From Magnolia sinica (Eukaryota > Streptophyta > Magnoliopsida > Magnoliales > Magnoliaceae), in assembly GCF_029962835.1 (NCBI RefSeq), contig NC_080586.1:64860001-64924000 (forward strand): a stretch of DNA of 64,000 nt, written 5' to 3'. Shown in pieces: positions 48,727 through 59,866 of the stretch. Under the pieces are notes generated by a model that saw only the letters and a program-made list of their open reading frames with translations, had not been told where the DNA came from and did no database searches. A program made the position numbers and the translations under genes. Within the stretch, counting starts at the first letter, position 1; every line of letters begins with the position of its first letter.

Positions 48727-48880
48727 TGTCACGTCCCAAACTTAGTGAACGGGCTCACAAATTTCTCGAACTCCGAATTCGGCGGTGACAGCCTCCATAA
48801 TACTCCATTCTCGACTCCTAGCTCTCATGCACAAGTATCCCGCAAGGAGGATTTTGAGAGTGAATTTTTCTTTTTTGTAC
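48727..48880. repeat. LTR end fragment of the C/E family
   Basis: It begins TGTCACGTCCCAAACTT and has the same order of motifs as the start of element E (GGTGACAGCCTCCATAATAC, CATTCTCGACTCCTAGCTCT, GCAAGGAGG). Similarity fades beyond about 48880, although AT-rich sequence to about 49240 could belong to it. Confidence 0.65.
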
Positions 48881-51019
48881 ATGAGCATAGCAACAAGTGT
48901 TCCAGAACAAAAAACACTTTCTATGCGGACATGTGCCTAATATTTGTTCATGTGTGCAACCATATATCACATGGTTATGGACCAATAAAGATTCAACTAG
49001 CATTATTTAAAAGCAGATTTTATTCATTTAACAACGGGCTAAAATAATTTATTTGACTTCAAATATACTTAAATGTGTAAAAGGTAACAACAATACAATT
49101 CAGGAATTCAAGGTAGATACTATGTAAAAGTGAAACATAAACACTAAAATAAATAAATAAAAGGGAAAATATGTAAAAGTAGTGTACAAAAGCTCAGAAA
49201 GTTGAGCAGAAATAAGAGCATGGAGAGGCACATATGATTTCTTTCATGCAAAGCTTGTGGGCCTACAATATCAATGGCTCAGATTGTCAAACCTACTGAT
49301 TGTTGGATATTTGGACATAGCATACTGGTGGGCCTCTTGGATGTTGTGACCGGTTTAAATAGATAAGGGGTGGTGCGCTTGTACTTTACTACGTATCAAG
49401 TGTACTTCATATAGACGTAGACTCTAGAGTATTTCAATAAAACATACTCTTGCAAAAAAAAAAAAGAACTCTTATGGTATGGAGACTCCTAGAGTAGTTA
49501 TGACGGGCAAACTACTCCAGAAATCTTTCCCATAAATATAAGTTCTGGTGCCTTCACCCACATGTACAATGCCAACTTTAGTTTCTAAAAGGGTGAAAGC
49601 TGCAAAAGATCAAAATTCAACATCATCATAGACATCAACAGGAATGCATTACCATTCAAGTATATACGTGATTTAGTTTAGGTGGGAAATATGAGATTAT
49701 TGCAATGGAAATCCTTAGCTCAATGTATTGAATTAGATTTTCAAAAGATCCTTTCGTTTTGCTACATTTTGACCTAGAAATTCAATAAAGTTTTGATAGG
49801 CTTATCAATTTAGGTCTCATGGAGAACTTTGATATGTAAAACAAATTTTGGTAGAACAAAATGGCACAAGCAAAGAATCAATGGATTTTTACCACAAAAT
49901 TCCTCAAAAACTATTATCTTACCAGGCTGCTTCCACAAACCAAAATACTGGAGAGGTGCTTTGCGACGGATAGATTGACCAAAAGGCCCACGTGGCATGT
50001 GTGATCACATGAACATATGGGTTAACTGTGATTTTGAATATTTTGGGTGGTGCACATTGTTTTTTTTTCCCCCCTAATAATGTGGCCCACTGAATGAATG
50101 GATTATCCAGTTTTTTGGTTCATCTGATTATCATGGTGGGTTATATCTGTTGGATGTCATACACATGCCGCATGGGCCCCAAAATTCTTGACTTTACCAC
50201 TTCTTTAAAAGAAAAATAACTGGTGCATTTTGGTCATTTACCTGTCAGAAAGCATCTCTCAAGTATTTTACTTTTTGGAGGCACCATTTGGAAAAATCAC
50301 AAATGGAATTTTGAGGTCAAAATCCCTAAGCAGAATAAATTTCCATGTCAAAGTTGATTCTGTTGTAATGGAAAGATAGTAACACTACCATGAACATTAT
50401 ACCATCAACTGTTTCTAATATCTTAAGCTATGATCTCATTTGCCACCATTAATCTTCTCACCATAGATACACATGTCAGTGAAAAACAGGCATGTGGCAC
50501 TGAATGAGTCTACAGGGATTGTATTCTTATGCATAAATTGAAATATATTTTGCCATTGTTAGTAGAATAAGTTGAGAAATCTTTAAAAGGAAAATGTAGA
50601 ATAAGTTGAGAAAGGGAGATAAACTGTTACCGTTAAAAAGAGCTACACAAAAGGAGTCTTCAATGGTTATTTGCATTTGAAGCTTATTAAGTTAATCCTC
50701 CACATATCTTAATTTTCTTAATATACTGGTTTTATGGGGAACTAAATAATAGGTGTGCAAATTGTTCTTTTCTTTTTCTTTTTCTTTTTACCTTCTTTTT
50801 TGTCAGTAGAGTTTTGGAGCCACCACGTTGCTGCAACCAAGATTCATTCACAGGTCATGCCTTAGGAGAGCTTATGCCCTATACAACTCAACTCTCAAGC
50901 TGGAGACTATTATTCCAAGTCCTTATACTTAAGCATGCTGGTACAATCAGAGTATATACTTGAAAAAGTCCACATAAAAGTCTTACCACCTAAGATACAC
51001 TGTCAAAACATAAAAGCCC
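48881..51019. other. Intergenic region, no gene recognised
   Basis: This is AT-rich DNA without a supported gene. AATAAA at 49437-49442 is followed 12 bases later by an A12 run (49453-49464), which could be the end of a retroposed sequence. A pyrimidine tract lies at 50765-50800. The frame at 49810-49998 (minus) matches nothing I know. Confidence 0.4.
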
Positions 51020-51213
51020 GACAAGTGCTCTCATCGCTGGTCCCACGCCCGGATAAAGGAGGGTTGCATCAGACTGATAACAGACGTCAAACTTATGCCA
51101 TAACTTCTTATGGTCTATCTGGATTTATGACCCTTGATAGAGTGGAATGGTGTAATAGGATTTAGTAGTGGACCCCAATCAGTTGGATAAGACTTAGATG
51201 ATGATGATGATAC
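51020..51213 (+). mobile_element. 5'-truncated RTE-type LINE 3' end with GAT tail
   Basis: The segment GGTCCCACGCCCGGATAAAG ... GTGGAATGGTGTAATAGGAT ... CCAATCAGTTGGATAAGACTTAG followed by (GAT)n has the layout of plant RTE-type LINE ends, which finish in short trinucleotide repeats. The 5' boundary is uncertain. The tail is the target of the next element. Confidence 0.6.
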
Positions 51214-51692
51214 CAATGTTCCAATTTATCAGCGATATTCAATAATATCACCAGTAATATCGGTATCATCAGGTTAATGATAATGAAATACCAAGTAGAT
51301 AGAAAATTTCTACATATTGCCGATATTTTGATAATATCAGTGATATCTGACGCCAGAGAGACATCTTTTTTTGTTATGTTTTATAGCTTGCATTGTATGG
51401 TACTCAAATGATGTAAACTCATTTGCATTTGTATTTTCCGAGAACACATGGTTTAGGCTCCTATTAAAAAGAAACTTATTATGAATAGTGTTTTTTTTTG
51501 TTTGTAATATTTTGATTACTAAATGTATAAACATGTGTATTTTAATGTCTCTGGATGTTTCACTGAGAAATTCTACTTTTTCCCCAATGTTTCCCTCAAT
51601 GATATTTTTTGGCAATAGTGTTAACGATATCAATACATGTTTCTGTGTCTGTAATCTTGACACCTGTAATAATACTGATATTTTGAACACTA
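51214..51692. mobile_element. hAT-like MITE (479 bp) inserted in a LINE tail
   Basis: Imperfect terminal inverted repeats (CAATGTTCCAATTTATCAG, and at the right end the complement of TAGTGTTCAAAATATCAG) are flanked by GATGATAC (51206-51213) and GATGATAT (51693-51700), a 7-of-8 direct duplication. 8-bp duplications are typical of hAT transposons. The interior is AT-rich with GATATT/AATATC palindromes and no transposase. It shares sequence with 63185-63934. Confidence 0.75.
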
Positions 51693-51978
51693 GATGATAT
51701 ACACTGTTGAAACATGCATGACAATAATAATGAGCACATAGTTATTTTGAATTTTTATACCCTTAAAGACACTCCCTAAGTGAAACTTTGGGAAAAGTAT
51801 ACCTAGTACATCCAAACCTCCATGCGGGATTAAGAAAATTCAATTGAGAATGTGGCAATGTTTGGATATTGAGCATGTCGAGTTGTACTCATCCTTACAA
51901 TGTTAATGAACATTATTAGCACATACAGTCTGTTCTTTTTTTCCCTTTCTAAAATTCTTGGGAAATGGACTCCAATTT

Positions 51979-52214
51979 TCAGCCAAAGTATTTTTGGAAC
52001 AATGCTTTTGAAATTTCTAGGGCATTGCCTTGAGCCTTCACTGGGTAAAGCTCACTGCCCGCTTGCCATTTGTTGGAATAAGAAATCCACTCTCTTCTCC
52101 ATTTCTCCATTTGAAAGCTCTGATTTTCTCTCAAACTTGTCAATAAATGACTGAAATAGGATGAAGCCCTCGGCAGGTAGTAGCTCTCTAATAGTCCACT
52201 CCAAAATTTGTTTG
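51979..52214 (-). CDS. NAGLU: NAGLU terminal exon
   Basis: The acceptor is CTGATC on the plus strand (GATCAG on minus). The exon starts with CA, completing an Ala codon (G|CA) split by the intron, and runs [18 protein letters not shown] to the TGA at 51979-51981. Confidence 0.92.
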
Positions 52215-55200
52215 CTGATCACAGCATAGCATAAAGGAAAAGGGAGATTAGATCACCAACAACATAAAAATTGTAATTTTTCAACCATGAGGAAGTTTAC
52301 CATGATGCACATGCTTCACAGAGTTCCATGAAATGTGCACTCAAATGTTTTTTTATTTATTTTTGAACTCATGGCATTTGAGTATGGTCATCAGGACCTT
52401 TGGTTTTGTGGATAATCACATCGATAGCCCATGTCTCAAAGTAAGGTGGACTTCGGTAGCCATCCCATGTTTAAAGGAGATGGCAAACAAGAGAGGGAGA
52501 GACCTAAAAGGGGATGGCAAAGGTCTACGTTCAACGAGCAAAACATCAACACTTGAATGGTGAGTGTTGTCAAATCACTGCAAGTTTTGGTACATAGTCC
52601 ATGCGGTGATCCCCATATCAATAGTCCCAATAACTTAGCAACGCATATGGTGGTGCTGCATCCATAGAACTTCAATGAAGTGCTCATCATAATAGCATTT
52701 CTCTTTCAGGTATTGTCACAATTAAAACTAGTAATATTACCATAATCATGAAGTTTACTCTGGTTGGTGTTGGTGGTATCAAACCACATTGTCACTTGTG
52801 TTCTTGCATTCCATTCATACTGAAAAAAGAAAGAGTTTAGATTAAAAAAATAAAATTCTTCATGTAAAGTTAATTGAGAAGCAAGATCTCTCATCTCACC
52901 TGCCTCGTCTCGCTCTGACTCGTTGCAAGTTTTTTTGCACTTTGGAGCCATGTGCCCAGTAGAAAATTGTCATCAGAAGCTAGAAGAGTTTCAATATCCT
53001 TGATGAGCTCGACGAACTTTCGGCTTTGGTGAGTTAAAGCATTGGCATTGTTCTGTCGAAAAGCAGTCAAAGCATCCAAGTAAACCTGGTTTGCGTACTT
53101 TGATAATACTTGCCGTGTGAGGTCAACCAAGTCATATCTGATAATCACAAGCAACATTAGAGAAGTTTTGAAAATTCCAGTAACCCATATTTCTTATTTA
53201 CTAGGAACTACTAAACACTAGTCAACGAAATACAAAGTTCGTAAGTAAGAGAAGAATTATGTGATCCTCGACCTGATGATATTGTATAGTATCCTTGGGA
53301 CAATACTTACACTTCAATATGGCTTGAAAATAGATGGTTTAACAAACACAGAATACAGGAGCATTCCAGGTTGAATATAAAAAAAAGCCAAATATTGGAT
53401 TGCTAATGTCTTCCAACCAGAGTTTTGGGATTGTTTCAGCCATGATGGAATCCATCAGATCAATGGTCTGGATCACTAGATATAAGGCCACCTCTACAAA
53501 CAAGGCTGGAGGATGCAACATACCCACGGGCTGAGGACCTTATAATTCTTCTAATTACTATTTGGAGCTTTTTCTTTTTTCTTTTCATATCAGTCACTAC
53601 CTTTTCTCATTATGATAATAGACCTCTCGCAGTGTCGATAATTGTGTGGCACAAATTGTCCGAAAAGACCTGTGAGTCATGTTTCCATTAGAAAACCGGA
53701 TGGAAGTAGCTTTTGACTTACCATTTACCATTGGACCGAGTGCTATTTATGGTCTCTGAGTTAAAGGCCCCTGGTTATCCATGTTGTTCCTCATAACTCT
53801 GAACCAACTACCATCTTCCACATAAGATACATGACCCACATCTTACCAGAGTTTATGAGGGATTCGGATTCTCAAAAGTTGGCCCCATGGTTTAATAATT
53901 CAGACTATTGGCCTGTTGAATCCCACCATGGATGGACCGTGCTCTGAAATATATCATTAGGGGTGTACACGAACCAAGCTAGCTTGGTTAGCTCGCTTGA
54001 CTCGACTCGAAAAAGCTCAATTCGACTCGGTTCGAAGCTGAGTTCGAGCCGAGTCGAGCTGATTTTTTGAGCTCGAAAATGAGTTCGAGCTGGCCCCAGC
54101 TCGACTCGGCTCGGATCGAACTCGGATCGAACCAGTTCGGTGACTCGGTTACTTTGATATTGATGTTGCTCACCAAGTGTTTCATGAAATGGCTCAACGA
54201 AGTGTGGCTGGTGGCAAGGTATGTATATGAAACAAATACCCTCTTTTTTTTTGGATTTTTATGTTGCTTGGAAGGTATTTGATAAAATACCTGAACAACC
54301 TTTGCTGCTGTTTTACAGACAATGGGATTTTGAAGGTGTACTCCAGGTGTTTGTGGAAATGCCGCACAGAAAAACTCGGCTCGATCTTGGCTCAAAGTCG
54401 GTCCGAACTGGCTTGAGCTGTTGAACGAACTGAGCCGAGCTGGCCAGTCAGGCTTGAGGACCGAGCCGAGTCGAGCTGAGGCCAGCTTGACTCAGTTCGG
54501 CTCGATGTACACCCCTATATATCATGTTGAAAGATCTTTAACATGAATGTGGGCTATTGTCGTATTTCTCTTCTTAACTGTTTATCTATGAGCTTATTGA
54601 AATGTTACGGCTGTCCTATAAAAGAGGTTTTTTTTTTTTTGGCACAGTCCATCCATGGTGGGATACAACAGATCAATGGTCTGGATTATCTAACCATGGC
54701 CCCACTTGTTAGCATTGGGAACTTGCATAAACTATGCAAAGACAGAATGTGTATCATATAAGTCCTCTTTGATGAATGGTCCTAATCTCACAATGTTTTG
54801 TCACGTACTGCTAATCTCACCTTCAATCTCTTTTGGCAAAAATGAAGAATGTAACAACCTAAGTTCGTGTAGTCGGCTATACACACTTGTACACAGAAAA
54901 CCTACCTCATGAGGAACACAATTGAAATTTAGACATCGTGAAGTGGAATATCCTCGCTCGTATGCATGGTAGGAGTGTTTGAATTTTGGGGACGAATTTC
55001 TTTTTAAGGGGGTGGACCATAACACCTCGAACTTTTCAATATCCGAGTATTGAAAGTTCTTGGGTGTTACCATCTAAATCAGATTCAGTGCATGCGTGTG
55101 GGAACACACATAACCTACATTACACATCATTGCCCAATAATTCATAATTCGCCCATCTTAACCACCTGATCTTAGGTTATGACAACCCACAACGTACTTG

Positions 55201-58200
55201 TAAAGTTTGAGACCAATCCGCCTTTGATTGACCCTTGATTTCTTAGCGTAGATTTACATCATTAATGATTATTCAACACACGATCTAAATCAGCTCATTA
55301 AGGCATGTGATATCGGTCCAATTACTAAGATGAACCAATCCCTCGATTTTGTCCTAAACCAATGTATACAATCCTTCAACCTAATCATAGATTTAGGCCA
55401 TTCATATAATCGACCTCAAGATCAGCCCGTGTACTTAATCAAAAAGTGATCCAACTATCGAGAAGAATCCTTATAGACATTTAAAGCTATCCAACGGTTA
55501 ATTTTTGATTTGGACCATTACATCATCATGAAATTGACCTTGAAGGTGATTTAAGCCTTTAGACCTGAACATAAGCGAATTTGAACATTCGACCATGATC
55601 TTGATACATAGATGAATATTTTATACCGTTGAAATCAAATTCTAATTGGTAGAAATACACCATTGATCATCCATAACTTTCTGTGGTATAAATGTCCCAT
55701 ACCCAATACCAAACTTTAGAAGACCTATTTCTAGGAACCCGATCGCGATGAAATTTTAGACAATGCCTTGTTAGACCAATTGAGCCGTGCATCATCAATT
55801 TCAGGACCTAACTCACAAAATCCACCGTCCATTGGATTTTGCATCACATTAGTTGGATGACTCGTCCAAAATTCACTTAACGACCACCATTGTGATCTAC
55901 GACCAATCTATGACGAATCTAATGGTTTATATTTCACAATTGGGCACATCTAGACCTATTTACAAAGCCCCAAATTATATTGGGAGAATTCTACACTTTT
56001 TAAATTTCAAAAATGATTTTGTAATCGTAGGCACACCCCACCCAATATGCCTTTGCCCAACAAAAGGCGATCTGACCAATAGATCGAGGGGCAAACTGTA
56101 CATCCACACCTAGATATCTCAAGGAAACATGTAAACCATTGATTTGTGACTTTAAAGGTGAGATGACAGTTAATTTCAATCTAATGGCATATGACCATAC
56201 GATCCAAAAGTAACGAATTGAATATATCTTTTAATGATCCAACTGTACATTTGGTGGGCCTATAAGGACCAAGATCTGTGATGAGCCTGCTGCGCACGTG
56301 TTTGGTTGATAATACACCTCGTTGGATCGTTGATAATACTTTATGATCATAAGCGTACGGTTGATAATACACCTATATTGTTTATGGACTTAATATCATG
56401 ATGGTGTATGATTTTGGATGTCACTTTGACACTTATTTGATGCCTTAAGTGGTATGGGTGACGAGCCCGTTGGTTTATGTATGGACTTGTGTTTTCAATG
56501 GTTATCCTTATCAATCATGGCACTTGTGATTTCTAGGTGACGCTGGAGTTCCTTTGTTGATTTTCGGGTCATCTTGCAAAGTTTAATTATGATTTTTGGA
56601 TGACACCGGAATTCACTTGTGATTTTCAGGTCAGTGTACGGAGTTCAATTGTGATTTCCGAGTGGTATGGCGATTCAAAAGGCCACCAAGTGAAAATGGT
56701 TTCCATAATTGGTTTTTTGTAAAACGCACTAATAAAGGATTGGCTAATAATGCATTCATGGCATTTGTGATTTTCGAGTAACATCGGAGTTCACTTGTTG
56801 ATTTTCGGATCATTGTGCGGAGTCTTTTTATGATTTCCGGGTGACGCCGGAGTTCACTTGTGATTTTCGAGTGATGCCGGAGTTCCTTTGTTGATTTTCG
56901 GATCATCTTGCAGAGTTCACTTGCATCGTGGGTTTTACTCACACTGCTAGTTGGATGTGCATCCCTTGCAGAGTTCACTTGCATTGTGGGTTTTACTCAC
57001 ACTGCTAGTTGGATGTGCATACCCAGGTTGATGTGCATTCATGCATTAATCAAGATTCGTATTGTGACATGAATGTTGTATTTGCATATTTGTGAACTAT
57101 AATGGACTGTGATGATGGATGTGTAATCTTGGGGGGAAGTTTTCGCTAAGCTGGCCGCTCACCATACGGATGTTTAAAAGCAACAACAGGTGATGCAAGA
57201 CCTGAAAAATGCTACGTTGCGCCTGAAGAATTGATCAAGTGGAGGGGTTGCAACAGAGTTTTTAGACTTGGAATAGTTAGATTTGTACTTTAGTATAACT
57301 TTGATAATTGATGGATTATTTAATTTTGTAATAAGTCCCCAGCTGAGTGGAAGAGTTAGTTGATTTATTTGATGTTTGGAATTTTATTTTCAAAGTTCAA
57401 TTTATTTCACCTTTTTGTGATGTATACCATACCATGTGAATGCGCAATGTAAAAAATGCTATGTTATAAAGAAGTATTTGTTCATTATTTAGCTGACACC
57501 CTTGAATTTGGGATCCAAGTCACCAATACTCGGGTGTTGGGTTTTGGGGCGTTACTCTCACATGCAAATCACCCAAGAACTCATCTAAAACTAGAAGAAA
57601 TGTATGGTCGAATGGTTCGTTATGTATCAAGGTAGCCTATTACTATATAAATTGCGAAATGCTGAAGGGTTCACAGTTGGCCCCATTTAAGGGTTGGCAT
57701 GGATCTTGCATATGTCTGCCATGTTGTGCACTGGGATTCGCCTCTTTATTCTCACAACATGCTTATGTCTGTAGTGTTCCCCATATCAAACCCCACTCCC
57801 ACGTTTCCATTTTTAGTTGGGAGTTATATCACACTTTGGCAAAAGTGTGATGGTTCATACTTCATACACATGTATTCATTGAGAACCACTATAGATAGGT
57901 CATCACCCTAAAATAAGATTGAATAAACCACTCTTACCACTGATTAATGGACATTTGCTCATTGAAGCCAGATCATAGACTTTCACAATTCAATTGTTGT
58001 TGATTCCACTAACTGGCTGCTTAGAACATCAGTTTAGTGTAATTGTTTGTTAATGGCCCATCTAAGTGGTCCTACAAGTTGGACAGTTTAATTCAGTTGC
58101 AATTATGTGTATTAGTGCATAAGTCTGTCTTGATCAAACCAAACGAAAAGTCCTCATCAAATCCTCCACCCTCCTTTCATCAAACCAAACAAGAAACCCC

Positions 58201-59866
58201 CAAAACAAATGCCCGTATACTTCTCAAATCAAAACCCCCAACAAATGCAAGGAGAAACTCTCAAGCATTATCCACTTTGTGACTCCCCTCGTCCCCATCT
58301 TCTCTAATCCAACATCATTTGATCCTCTAACCAAGCTCCTCAGTAAAGACAACAACCAGCATGACACGTTGAACAACCCTTCCATCCCCCGCATCTCCAA
58401 CAGCCTCATTGCCATCCTATTGGACATCCGATCCCAGCTAAAACTCCATTTCACCATCGTCCAAAAGCGGTTTTAATCAGAAGATGTATGCTTTTGAGGA
58501 TCTTTGTGTGCCAAGGAGGAGCAGATGTTTTCTTGCACGAGGGAAGGGATGGTGGTGGTGATGTTGTGTACCGGATGGTGCAATGCACGCATATGGTGAT
58601 TGAGTGGTTGTGGGGGCATGCTTGAAGGTGGAATATGGGCATATATGAGCTGTTCGCCAAACCTGGCTGAAGGAAGAGGAGGTTTGGTGAGCATGTGGGA
58701 TTGATCCGGGCTTCGATTCCCACTTGCCTTGCATTACCCTACCTTACCGCCTCAGAGGTTCCTACTTCCAAGGCTATGAAAATAAAGGAAAAAAAAAAAA
58801 CCAAGAGATTTGGAGAGGAGGATTTGGGGGAAGATGGGTTGGGAGAAGAGTTTTAGAGAAAAGTTTCATAACAAGAGTAAAGCAGTCATATGAAATGTTA
58901 AGGGGTTAGTCAACCACAGTTGAGGCAAAAATTAACAGAAGGCATGGTGGGGGCTGTTCAAATAACAGCCATAAAAGATGAGGATTTGGGAGATGGGTTG
59001 GGCGAAGAGTGGAATGGCGGAAAAGAATTCATGTGGCTGATCCCAATTAGTTGGGGTTAAGGCTTAGATGATGATGATGATGATCGGTTGAAAGAAGAGT
59101 GTTAGAGAGAAGTGTCATAACGGGAGTAAAATGGTCATATGAAATGTAAATGTGTTAGTCAACCACAGTTAAGGGAACAAAATTAACAGAAGTCATGGTG
59201 GGGGCTATTCAAATAATGGCCACAGGAGATAGAGAAGAGTGTTTGAGAGCAGTGTCATAACAGGAATAAAAGGGTCATATGAATGTTAACGGGCTAGTCA
59301 ATCACAGTTGAAGGCAAAAAAGTTAACACAAGTCATGGTGGGTGATGTTTGAATAACTGGAAAAGTCAGGGGCTGATATGAAAAAAGAAACTATTCTTAT
59401 GATCAGAGTTGCTAGTCTACATTTGGCTGCTTCAGTTGGCAGGATAGTCGGTTATGCCAAAAATATAAGAATGAGATGATAAGGTTTCTGTGACACTCGA
59501 CACCATGGACTAGAGTAACAACCACAGTATTCTGGAATAGATAAGCATACAATATGTGCTTTTCGAAGTTAAGTGAGTTCAAAGTTATAACAAAGCATAA
59601 CTGCACCTAGGCTTTTACCTGTATGTAGTGCTTCCTGCAAGATCATTGCCTGCTTCAATTAATAACTGCAAGGCATGGATTACTTCCTTTGTGGAGTACC
59701 ATAAATGTGGCTGAGGCAAATCAGAGCTCATTTCTCGAAAGGAGAATCTTCTAGTGCTATCTCGAATAGACAGATTTTGCAACTGGCCTTCTTTAGAACT
59801 ATTGGAGTGTGACTTCAAGGATGGATCAAAATCTGGGAATTGAACTATGAAATCTTTATTATGGTC
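51979..59866 (-). CDS. NAGLU: Alpha-N-acetylglucosaminidase, C-terminal part (gene continues beyond window or intron)
   Basis: Four exons on the minus strand splice in frame (59866-59619, 53137-52900, 52819-52741, 52214-51979; 801 nt, 266 residues plus stop). All junctions are GT-AG. The product is the end of a GH89 lysosomal/vacuolar alpha-N-acetylglucosaminidase, which releases terminal GlcNAc from glycans; the Arabidopsis orthologue is CYL1. Recognisable blocks are [86 protein letters not shown] and [20 protein letters not shown], then a terminal YFG. The TIM-barrel catalytic residues lie in upstream exons not found in the window. The reading frame is undamaged, so the gene may be functional. 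Introns are 80 nt, 526 nt, 6481 nt and at least 4.1 kb. Confidence 0.93.
52741..52819 (-). CDS. NAGLU: NAGLU penultimate exon
   Basis: 79 nt encoding [20 protein letters not shown] and SKLHDY. The acceptor follows CTTTCTTTTTTCAG, and the donor is G|GTAATATT. Confidence 0.92.
52900..53137 (-). CDS. NAGLU: NAGLU antepenultimate exon
   Basis: 238 nt. It begins with A to complete AG|A (Arg), then [20 protein letters not shown], and ends SETRQ at CAG|GTGAG. Confidence 0.93.
53138..53957. other. NAGLU large intron, 5'-unannotated part
   Basis: AT-rich intron sequence. CCATCAGATCAATGGTCTGGAT (53453-53474) recurs in a similar form at 54666-54687, so it belongs to a dispersed repeat. No exon recognised. 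Confidence 0.5.
53958..54517. mobile_element. hAT-like MITE (560 bp) in NAGLU intron
   Basis: Terminal inverted repeats TAGGGGTGTACA ... TGTACACCCCTA are flanked by a perfect 8-bp duplication, TATATCAT (53950-53957 and 54518-54525), which is the hAT signature. Both arms are built of degenerate GAGCTCGA/GACTCGGCTCG units. The centre (54150-54370) is non-repetitive and has intron-like borders (AAGGTATGT near 54218, TTTTACAG near 54312). No transposase. Confidence 0.88.
55003..57555 (+). mobile_element. LTR retrotransposon 3' end (PPT plus about 2.5-kb LTR) in NAGLU intron
   Basis: TTTGGGGACGAATTTC and a PPT-like AAGGGGGTGGA (55006-55016) precede an LTR that starts near 55018 (TAACACCTCGAAC) and ends near 57555 (CGGGTGTTGGGTTTTGGGGCGTTAC). 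TAACACC at the start and GGGGCGTTAC at the end are the usual chromovirus-type termini, each slightly mutated. No pol is visible upstream. TGTAACAACCTAAGTTCG at 54850 could be the remnant of the other LTR start. No target duplication found. Confidence 0.65.
56530..57022 (+). repeat. Tandem repeats inside the intronic LTR
   Basis: Units of about 30 bases of the form GATTTYCGGGTGAYGCCGGAG followed by TTCACTTGT repeat irregularly at 56530-56900. They are followed by two almost identical 58-bp copies, 56907-56964 and 56965-57022 (CTTGCAGAGTTCACTTGCAT onward). Confidence 0.8.
57556..58850. other. NAGLU intron, unassigned; low-repeat segment with unrecognised frames
   Basis: The GC-richer stretch 58130-58480 has open frames on both strands (for example plus 58279-58476, [20 protein letters not shown]), but I do not recognise a family and see no start or splice context. 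It could be a captured gene fragment. The rest is ordinary intron sequence. Confidence 0.35.
58851..59360. repeat. Three diverged copies of a ~125-bp unit
   Basis: Copies start near 58851, 59099 and 59235. Each contains TCATAAC, then GGTCATATGAA or AGTCATATGAA, AGTCAACCACAGTT (or AGTCAATCACAGTT), and CATGGTGGGGGCT-like sequence. The spacing between the first two is enlarged by the LINE-tail insertion at 59011-59085. Confidence 0.75.
59011..59085 (+). mobile_element. Very short LINE tail insertion
   Basis: CTGATCCCAATTAGTTGGGG and TTAAGGCTTAGATGATGATG form an RTE-type LINE 3' end of about 75 bp. It is flanked by GGTTGGGCGAAGAGT (58996-59010) and GGTTGAAAGAAGAGT (59086-59100), a 12-of-15 direct duplication consistent with target-primed insertion. 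Confidence 0.65.
59619..59866 (-). CDS. NAGLU: NAGLU exon upstream of the 6.5-kb intron
   Basis: 248 nt from ACAG|GACCAT to ACATACAG|GTAAAA, encoding [15 protein letters not shown] through [17 protein letters not shown] to AGSTTYR. Confidence 0.92.

Noticed and set aside
48881..51019. A possible gene at 49810-49998 (minus)
   Set aside because: The frame is short and AT-rich with no recognisable domain and no supporting signals.
54801..55073. Minus-strand frame of 90 codons in the NAGLU intron
   Set aside because: It runs through the PPT and LTR start of the intronic retrotransposon fragment.
58451..58734. Three overlapping minus-strand frames of 73-90 codons
   Set aside because: No frame stands out from the others, and there is no family match or splice context.
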